A stretch of DNA of 64,000 nucleotides from Hamadaea tsunoensis DSM 44101 (lineage in GTDB: Bacteria > Actinomycetota > Actinomycetes > Mycobacteriales > Micromonosporaceae). Below the pieces are notes generated by a model. It did not search any database, was not told the origin of the DNA, and saw only the letters and a list, made by a program, of their open reading frames with translations. Below, in pieces: positions 58,008 through 64,000 of the stretch (position 1 is its first letter; the number at the start of each line of letters is the position of its first letter). A program made the translations under genes and the position numbers. The stretch is from positions 215,787 through 279,786 of the forward strand of contig NZ_AUAX01000016.1 of the NCBI RefSeq assembly GCF_000428945.1, written 5' to 3'.

Positions 58008-60665
58008 TCACTGGTTGAAGGTGAACCAGTTGAGGTTCACGAGGTCACCCGCGCCGCTGGTGGTGAAGGTGACGTAGACGGTGTGCGTACCGGTGGCCGA
58101 GCCGGTGAGCGTGGTCGTGGCCGAGGTCCAGTTCTGCCAGCCGCCGGTGGAGCTGACCGGCACGCTCGCGATCACCGGTCCGGTCGCCGAGTCCAGCCGG
58201 TACTGGACGGTGCCGGTGACGCTCGCCCCCGACGCGAGCCGGGTCGTCACGGACGTCCCGGCGGTCGAGCCGAAGTCGACCCCCGAGTACGCGAGCCAGT
58301 CCCCGGCCGTGATGTAGCCGACGTCCTGACCGCCGCCCGTGTCGGTGGTGGTCTCCAGCTGCGTACCCGACTGCGACGAGTAGCCCTCCGCCTGCCGCTG
58401 CTGGTACGCGTTCGGCGTACCCGCGTGGTTGAACTGGAACCAGTTCAGGTTCAGCAGATCGCCGGAACCGCTCGTCGTGAACGTGGCGTACAGGCTGTGC
58501 ACACCGGTCGCCGAACCCGTCAGCGCGGTCGTCGCGGACGTCCAGTTCTGCCAGCCCCCCGTCGAACTCACCGGTACGCTCGCCACGATCGGACCGGTCG
58601 TGGAGTCCAGCCGGTACTGGACGGTGCCGGTGACGCTCGCCCCGGACGCGAGCCGCGTCGTCACCGAAGCGGCCGCCGACGAGCCGAAGTCCACCGGGCC
58701 GTAGTTGAGCCAGTCCCCCGCCGTGATGTACCCGACGTCCTGACCGCCGCCCGTGTCCGTGGTGGTCTCCAGCTGCGTACCGGACTGGGTGGCGTAGCTC
58801 TCCGCCTGCCGTTGCGCGTACGCGTCCGCCGCGGGCTGCGTACCGTAGGACAGCCCGAAGCCGTACGCGAACAGCGGCGTCTGCCCGTCGCCGTCGTTGA
58901 TCGGCTGCTGGCTCGCCGACTGCATCCACGTGTCCGGCAGCTTCCCGGTCGGCGCGTAGTCGCCGAACAGCACGTCCGCGACGCCCTGGCCCTCGGTGCC
59001 GGGCAGCCACGACTCGATCAGCGCGTTCCAGTTGGGCAGCTGCGCGCCGATGTCCAGCGGCCGCCCCGACACCAGGACCACGACCACCGGTACGCCGCTC
59101 GCCTTCAACGTGTTGAGCGTGGCCAGATCGGTGCTGTCCAGGCCCATGCCGCTCGGCCGGTCGCCGGCGCCCTCGGCGTACGGGGTCTCGCCGACGACCG
59201 CGATCGCGGCCCGGTAGGAGCTGTCGATCCCGGTGCCGTTCGCGTTGTAGGTGACCGTCGCGCCCGATCCGACGGTGGTCCGGATCCCTTGCAGGATGGA
59301 CGTTCCCTGGGTCGTCGGGCCGCTGCCGCCCTGCCACGAGATCGTCCAGCCGCCGCTCTGGTTGCCGATGTTGTCGGCGTTCTTGCCCGCGACGAAGATC
59401 TTCCCGCCCGACTTGGCCAGCGGGAGCACGTTGCCGCTGTTCTTCAGGAGCACCTGCGACTCGCGCACGGCCTGGCGGGCGATCGCCCGGTGGGCGGCGT
59501 TGCCGACGGTCGGGGTGTAGGTCCGGTCGGTCAGCGGCTTCTCGAACAGGCCCAGCTCGAACTTCTTGGTCAGGATCCGGCTCACCGCGTCGTTGATCCG
59601 CGACATCGCGATGTGGCCGTTGTTGACCTCGGCCTTGAGCGTAGTGATGAACTGCTGCCACGCGGTCGGCACCATGACCATGTCGATGCCCGCGTTGATC
59701 GACTGCGTGACCTCGGCCGCCGTGAAGCCGGCCTGGCCGTCGATCTGGTCGATGCCGTTCCAGTCGGAGACGACGAAGCCGGAGAAGCCCAGCTCCCCCT
59801 TGAGCAGCGTGGTGATCAGATACTGGTTGCCGTGGTCCTTGACCCCGTTCCAGCTGCTGTACGAAATCATGATCGAGCCGACGCCCTTCTGGACGGCGGC
59901 CTGGAACGGCGGCAGGTGGATCGCCCGCAGGTCGGCCTCGGAGATCTGCGTGTTGCCCTGATCCGTTCCGTTCGTCGTCCCGCCGTCGCCGATGTAGTGC
60001 TTCGCCGTCGCGAGCACCGACGCCGCCCCGCCCAGCGTCGTACCCTGCAGGCCGGTGATGTAGGTCGTCATCGACGACGGGATCTCCGGCTTCTCCCCGA
60101 ACGACTCGTAGGTCCGCCCCCACCGGTCGTTGCGCGCCACGCACAGGCAGGGCGAGAAGTCCCAGTCGATGCCGGTCCCCGACACCTCCTCGGCCGTCGC
60201 CCGGCCGATCTGCTGCACCAGCGCCGGATCACGGGTCGCGCCCAGACCGATGTTGTGCGGGAAGATCGTCGCACCGTACACGTTGTTGTGCCCGTGCACG
60301 GCGTCCACGCCGTAGATGATCGGAATCCCCAGCCGGCTGTTCAGCGCCGCGTTCTGAAACCCGTCGTACATGTCCGCCCAGCTCGACGCGGTGTTCGGCG
60401 ACGGTGCCGAGCCGCCGCCGGACAGGATCGAGCCCAGCGCGTAGTTCGTGATGTCCGCATTGGACACGGACGCGCGCTCGGCCTGCGTCATCTGGCCGAC
60501 CTTCTCGTCGAGGGTCATGCTCGCCAGCAACTGGCTCACCCGAGTCGCGACGGGCAGCGAAGGATCGGGGTAGGGCAGGTGGGCGTCGCCGCGGGCGGGG
60601 GCTATCAGGACGGCGGCGACCAGGCCGAGGACGGCCGCCGCGGGGACGGTTCGGCGACGGGGCAC
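58008..60665 (-). CDS. Secreted GH3 beta-glucosidase with two CBM6 modules
   Basis: The protein has about 885 residues. After a signal peptide the GH3 domain shows VDAVHGHNNVYGATIFPHN, ATAKHYIGDGGT and GFVVSDWNGID with nucleophile Asp301, then the second alpha/beta domain (LVSGRPLDIG; PLFAYGFGLSYG). Two CBM6-type modules follow, each with DVGYITAGDWL, which bind glucan or xylan. The GTG at 60665 is preferred because GGAG lies 8 bases before it; the GTG at 60674 is an alternative. Function: release of glucose from beta-glucans outside the cell. Confidence 0.92.
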   Translation of the reverse strand: MPRRRTVPAAAVLGLVAAVLIAPARGDAHLPYPDPSLPVATRVSQLLASMTLDEKVGQMTQAERASVSNADITNYALGSILSGGGSAPSPNTASSWADMYDGFQNAALNSRLGIPIIYGVDAVHGHNNVYGATIFPHNIGLGATRDPALVQQIGRATAEEVSGTGIDWDFSPCLCVARNDRWGRTYESFGEKPEIPSSMTTYITGLQGTTLGGAASVLATAKHYIGDGGTTNGTDQGNTQISEADLRAIHLPPFQAAVQKGVGSIMISYSSWNGVKDHGNQYLITTLLKGELGFSGFVVSDWNGIDQIDGQAGFTAAEVTQSINAGIDMVMVPTAWQQFITTLKAEVNNGHIAMSRINDAVSRILTKKFELGLFEKPLTDRTYTPTVGNAAHRAIARQAVRESQVLLKNSGNVLPLAKSGGKIFVAGKNADNIGNQSGGWTISWQGGSGPTTQGTSILQGIRTTVGSGATVTYNANGTGIDSSYRAAIAVVGETPYAEGAGDRPSGMGLDSTDLATLNTLKASGVPVVVVLVSGRPLDIGAQLPNWNALIESWLPGTEGQGVADVLFGDYAPTGKLPDTWMQSASQQPINDGDGQTPLFAYGFGLSYGTQPAADAYAQRQAESYATQSGTQLETTTDTGGGQDVGYITAGDWLNYGPVDFGSSAAASVTTRLASGASVTGTVQYRLDSTTGPIVASVPVSSTGGWQNWTSATTALTGSATGVHSLYATFTTSGSGDLLNLNWFQFNHAGTPNAYQQRQAEGYSSQSGTQLETTTDTGGGQDVGYITAGDWLAYSGVDFGSTAGTSVTTRLASGASVTGTVQYRLDSATGPVIASVPVSSTGGWQNWTSATTTLTGSATGTHTVYVTFTTSGAGDLVNLNWFTFNQ
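58018..58834. repeat. Tandem duplication of the CBM6 module (414-bp period)
   Basis: The segments 58018-58420 and 58432-58834 are nearly the same at DNA level, offset by exactly 414 bases (138 codons). Long stretches, for example around the DTGGGQDVGYITAGDWL codons, are identical or differ only at third positions. Confidence 0.9.
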
Positions 60666-60710
60666 GACGATCACTCCAGACTTTTTACGAGGCTTAAATC
60701 AAAAGGCAAC

Positions 60711-62849
60711 CTATCTGACTTCATCATTGTCAGTCAATGAATCGACCTCTCCGACCACACCGGCTCCGACCCCCACCGCCGGAGAGAACTCCCAGGCAGC
60801 AACCGTTTCGACGGCCACCGTGGCGACGACGGTCCGCTGATGCCGCGCCGCGTACAGCAGCACATCCGTCCTCATCGGCAGGTCCATCGCGTCCAGAATC
60901 GCCCAGCCGGCTCCATCGAGCTGCTCGCGCACGGCCGGCAGGAGAATCTTGGCGAGCATGATCGCCTCTTCGCCCATGTCGCCCCAGGCCCGGCTGAGCG
61001 TACGGACCATTGACGTCACCTCGACACGGGAGGATTCGTCGCCGATCAGGATCTGCCAGGCGCGGGAGAGTGAGGCGCGAAGCGCCAGGTCCGCCTGGGC
61101 CGCTGCCAGCAGGTCAGGCAGTACAGAGGTTCTCGGCCGCGGGTCGAGGAGCGCCGAGACCGCCCGGACCCCCTCCACATGTGACGTTTCGTCGCCCGCC
61201 CAGTCGACCGCCTTCTCCAGGACCAGCCCCGCGAGCCCGTCGAGCCGGGCTAGGACACGCAGGGCTTCAGCGACAGCCACGCAGTGCTGCGGCGCCGCTT
61301 CCGCGCCTCTGATGAGATGCCGGAGTCGGCCGAGCGATGCGTGAGGCAGCCGCGGGCCGAGAATCTCAGCGCACAGTCGCGCCAGGGCAGGAATCGCATC
61401 GACACTTCCGCGGTACGCCCATTCCCACAACTTCCTCCGCAGCAACGGTTCCGTACTCGGATCGCTGAGGCCCTTCTCGAGGATCAGGTAGCCCAGTCGG
61501 GCATCCGGCGCCCCTTTACTGAGCCAGCCGTAGGCGGTGTCGAGAAGCCGCGCGGCGGGGAACTCGGCTGCGAGATAGGCGTGGACTCCCGCGATCCGAT
61601 CCGTGAACGGACTGGTGGCCGGAGCGTGCACCAGCCCGTGAAGCCACTTCAGAAGGGCGGAGCGGAGTCCGGGATGTTCGCGGTAGACCCATCCGATCAC
61701 CGCGAGATCAACCCCTGGCCTCTTGTCGTCCATCCAGGTTCGGTCGTCGCGTACGGTTGCGCCGATCTCCCGCGTCCGTTCCGTCCAGCCCGGGGTCTCC
61801 AGCACCCGGAACGGCGGTGCGCTGTGCAACCTGAGCGCGACGCCCAGCGACGCGTCGGCCGCGGCGACTGCCTCCGAAGAGCATCCGTTCAACGCGGCCG
61901 CTGCCACGAACAGCACACGCCGGTCCGCCGTATCCGGCTCACGCACGCCCAACTGCGTTCCGATGTAATGACCCCACCTGCGGCACTCGTCGATGACGAG
62001 TTCCAGATCTCCGGCTTGTCCACGAGACAGCTTCTCCGCCACCTCCGCGGCCTCCGCAGGACTGGCCTCCCGCCCCGCCAGCTCGGCCATGAGGCTCACG
62101 ACATCGTTGCGTGCCAAGAGCGCCCGGCTGCGACCATCACCGCCGTGGTAAGCCAGGTGGGCGCGCATGATCTCATCGGCCGGTCGCGCGTCGAAGGAGA
62201 CCGTGAGGCTCTCCATCATCGGCCTGACACGGTCCCACACCAGCGGCGTCACGATCACCACGACCATGGAGTGGATCTTTTCGAGCTCCTCTCCGTAGCT
62301 TCTCAGCGATCGAGCGAACGACTCGGTCACCTCGCGCTCATTCGAGAGATCGAGGATGAACCGGCCGCGGAGGATCCGTGGTAGGCCGACGGTCGTCGGC
62401 TCGTCCCAGTCGACCGGCAGTTGCTGGAGGGTGAGTGTGCCGCCGTGGACGTCCGGCTCACGATCACGGTAAGCCAGCAGGCGGTAAGCGTCGGTCTCCC
62501 GCCCCGTACCGCGGTCGCCTTCGATCACGACGACGCCCTGACCGTCGAGGCAGGTTTCCGCCTTTCTGTAGGCGACAGGATCGGGCTTCACATAGAACAC
62601 TGATCGGGCGAACTTCACCAGGTGCTCACCGACGAAGCCCGGGGCACGGCCGCTGTAGACATGAGTGACGTTGTGGAGAACGCCGATCGCGGTGGTGCGG
62701 GAGCCGTCCCCGCCCAGCGCTGACACGTTGATCGGGGTTCCCAGCAGCGGTCGTTCCACGACGGGACTGCCCGCAGGCTCCAGCTCATGGCGCGGAATGG
62801 CGGGGAGTCCTGAGAACACCGGCCCGAGGTCCGCGCCTCCCGGCGTCAT
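60711..62849 (-). CDS. Putative P-loop NTPase with helical-repeat C-terminus (pair partner B)
   Basis: The protein has 712 residues with no signal peptide or membrane helix. Residues 105-119 read GVVVIEGDRGTGRET, a Walker-A-like loop with Arg117 where Lys is usual. RFILDLSNEREV and MVVVIVTPLVWDRV follow in the places of later NTPase strands. The C-terminal 350 residues are helical repeats. The ATG overlaps the stop of the DUF4145 gene (ATGA). Residues 47-62 (GDGSRTTAIGVLHNVT) resemble the end of that partner. STAND-like signalling is an inference. Confidence 0.6.
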   Translation of the reverse strand: MTPGGADLGPVFSGLPAIPRHELEPAGSPVVERPLLGTPINVSALGGDGSRTTAIGVLHNVTHVYSGRAPGFVGEHLVKFARSVFYVKPDPVAYRKAETCLDGQGVVVIEGDRGTGRETDAYRLLAYRDREPDVHGGTLTLQQLPVDWDEPTTVGLPRILRGRFILDLSNEREVTESFARSLRSYGEELEKIHSMVVVIVTPLVWDRVRPMMESLTVSFDARPADEIMRAHLAYHGGDGRSRALLARNDVVSLMAELAGREASPAEAAEVAEKLSRGQAGDLELVIDECRRWGHYIGTQLGVREPDTADRRVLFVAAAALNGCSSEAVAAADASLGVALRLHSAPPFRVLETPGWTERTREIGATVRDDRTWMDDKRPGVDLAVIGWVYREHPGLRSALLKWLHGLVHAPATSPFTDRIAGVHAYLAAEFPAARLLDTAYGWLSKGAPDARLGYLILEKGLSDPSTEPLLRRKLWEWAYRGSVDAIPALARLCAEILGPRLPHASLGRLRHLIRGAEAAPQHCVAVAEALRVLARLDGLAGLVLEKAVDWAGDETSHVEGVRAVSALLDPRPRTSVLPDLLAAAQADLALRASLSRAWQILIGDESSRVEVTSMVRTLSRAWGDMGEEAIMLAKILLPAVREQLDGAGWAILDAMDLPMRTDVLLYAARHQRTVVATVAVETVAAWEFSPAVGVGAGVVGEVDSLTDNDEVR

Positions 62850-63769
62850 CGGCCGCTCCCGTCGCCGCGCGTCTGATGGAACGTGCCACCGTACGCGTTG
62901 CCGATGACGAAGCTCATCGACCCGTCGCCCGCTACGTTGACGACCGACGTGGCACCGTATCCGCCGGTCGTTTGCGCCGAAGCCACAGCAGCCGCGATCT
63001 CCGCCAAACGGTCGGCCCCGGCGGCCCACGCCCTTCCCGCGCCTGCGATCGCCGCCCGGACCGCGTCCGATTCCGCGGCACCCTTCCGGTCGGCCTCGAG
63101 CCTGGCGGCGAAGCCCGCGTACAGTTCGTCCCACCGGCGTTCGATCGCGACCTCCTGGTCGCGGACCTCTGCGGTGAGGGCCGATTGCCGTTCAGTGAGC
63201 CACGCGGCACCGCGCCCCGGTCCGCCGTCGCCGGCCTGTTCGAGCAATCTCCGTTCGAGCACGGTCAGCCGTTCCCGGATCTGGTCGAGCGCTTCGCCAT
63301 CGTCGGTGGTCGCCGGGGTGGGCAGCTCCTGCGCGTGCGGCGGGACGAACGCGCGTACCTCCTCTCGGCGCGTGAGGACGTTGTGCAGCCAGAGACCGAG
63401 GTCGAAGCAGCTGTGCACCACGCGGAGAGCGCGCTCCGCGTCGCGTACGCGACCATGGACGCCTTCGTTTCCCTCACGCCGGACGAAGTGGAGCGTGGTA
63501 CGCACGGCGGCGTCGAGGATGCTCGCGGAGGCCAGTTCGTTGATCCGCTGCTCGAGCTTGAGCCGGTCAGGCCGTGACACTCCCACCCGCTCGGCCAGCT
63601 TGCACGTCATGATCTCGATGAAGTGCCGACTTTTGAACAGGGCAGACGCCGGATCGGTGTACACATAGGATTCCGCGCTCGCGCCGTCGTAGGCCAGCAG
63701 TGGCTCGTGCTCCATGAGGTACCCGAAGTTGGCCGAGCGAGCCACGAGCCCATCCAGATGATCTGTCAC
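62846..63769 (-). CDS. DUF4145-like/coiled-coil protein (pair partner A)
   Basis: The protein has 307 residues. Residues 10-115 resemble DUF4145 (SANFGYLMEHEPLLAYDG; FIEIMTCKLAERVGV; LHFVRREGNEGVHG), a domain common in restriction and defence proteins. A coiled coil (150-265) follows, then a Gly-rich end GDGSMSFVIGNAYGGTFHQT. GGGGG lies before the GTG at 63769 and a good promoter lies upstream. The start/stop overlap with the NTPase-like gene implies joint production. It sits beside an IS30-type element. Confidence 0.65.
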   Translation of the reverse strand: MTDHLDGLVARSANFGYLMEHEPLLAYDGASAESYVYTDPASALFKSRHFIEIMTCKLAERVGVSRPDRLKLEQRINELASASILDAAVRTTLHFVRREGNEGVHGRVRDAERALRVVHSCFDLGLWLHNVLTRREEVRAFVPPHAQELPTPATTDDGEALDQIRERLTVLERRLLEQAGDGGPGRGAAWLTERQSALTAEVRDQEVAIERRWDELYAGFAARLEADRKGAAESDAVRAAIAGAGRAWAAGADRLAEIAAAVASAQTTGGYGATSVVNVAGDGSMSFVIGNAYGGTFHQTRGDGSGR

Positions 63770-63805
63770 CGTTTACCCCCATTTCTGGCATGGCCAAAGC
63801 CTTCC

Positions 63806-63834
63806 AGAATAGGAGGAGCCATCGGCGTCCACAA
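63806..63834 (-). promoter_or_regulatory. Promoter of the DUF4145/NTPase pair
   Basis: On the reverse strand TTGTGG (63834-63829) is followed after 17 bases by TATTCT (63811-63806), giving a leader of about 30 bases with a GGGGG ribosome site. Confidence 0.6.
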
Positions 63835-63914
63835 TGTCGTATCTCCGACGGCGCCCCCGACCGCGACGATCTTGCGCGAATGCCTCGAATTTCGCGACGA
63901 ATGCCCGGGTGGTT

Positions 63915-64000
63915 TCAACCGGTGGGTGCAAGTAGGAGTTGGTTGAGGCGTTCGGTGGGGGTGTCCCAGTCGAGGGTTTGGCGTGGTCGCCGGTTGAGTT
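63915..64000 (-). mobile_element. 3' end of an IS30-family transposase (continues beyond the window)
   Basis: The reverse strand reads LNRRPRQTLDWDTPTERLNQ, then LLLAPTG and a stop at 63915. This is the typical C-terminus of IS30 transposases (LNxRPRKTLxWxTPxExLN). The rest of the gene lies past base 64000. The element end is probably within 63880-63914, but the terminal repeat cannot be confirmed without the other end. Confidence 0.82.

Overview
The window is very GC-rich, with strong G/C bias at third codon positions and frequent GTG starts. Many promoters sit directly on the start codon, and the string GTACG/CGTAC is used very often. Together with the gene content (SigE-type ECF sigma factor, MEDS-ATPase and STAS regulators, Ser/Thr kinase, DUF222-HNH protein, ComB-like protein, CBM2 enzymes) this points to a filamentous actinomycete, most likely of the Micromonosporaceae. 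That placement is an inference from style and content; no rRNA or tRNA gene is seen.
Layout. 1-10 kb holds metabolic and stress genes: a divergent class V aminotransferase/MocR pair whose start codons overlap, HAD and HIT proteins, and a TetR-Ohr peroxide module with two perfect palindromic operators. 8.9-17.2 kb carries an adenosine deaminase-like/ComB-like pair, an OatA-like acyltransferase, a lincosamide-type nucleotidyltransferase and a STAS/MEDS-ATPase regulatory pair. 17.2-26.1 kb contains a sigma factor with a membrane beta-propeller partner and a translationally coupled ABC exporter (ATPase plus two FtsX-like permeases). 26.3-35.5 kb is mixed: RibD-like reductase, SMI1-like fragment, methyltransferase, a kinase with an outside CBM2 domain next to a lipoprotein, and a helicase-C_3 protein.
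36-50 kb is a secretion-oriented region. A LacI regulator sits beside two secreted FG-GAP proteins (one a peptidoglycan amidase) and, 6 kb away, a GH172 (DUF2961) enzyme that also ends in FG-GAP repeats. Near-identical GAGCAATCGATTTC-type sites suggest one LacI regulon. 50-60.7 kb has a GNAT protein, a flavin reductase, a TauE transporter, a CBM2 esterase, a SagB-like oxidoreductase and a GH3 glucosidase with two near-identical CBM6 modules. 60.7-64 kb has a coupled pair, a DUF4145/coiled-coil protein and a P-loop NTPase-like protein with a possible shared motif at their facing ends, beside the end of an IS30-type element. This is the best candidate for an undescribed (possibly defence) system.
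The most unusual property of the whole window is repeated local tandem duplication. At more than twenty places a unit of 12-19 bp is repeated 2-6 times. Inside genes the unit is 12, 15 or 18 bp and so adds whole residues; between genes it is often 13, 16, 17 or 19 bp. These repeats create Pro/Thr/Gln/Asn-rich linkers, enlarge a kinase domain, and duplicate ribosome binding sites and start codons.
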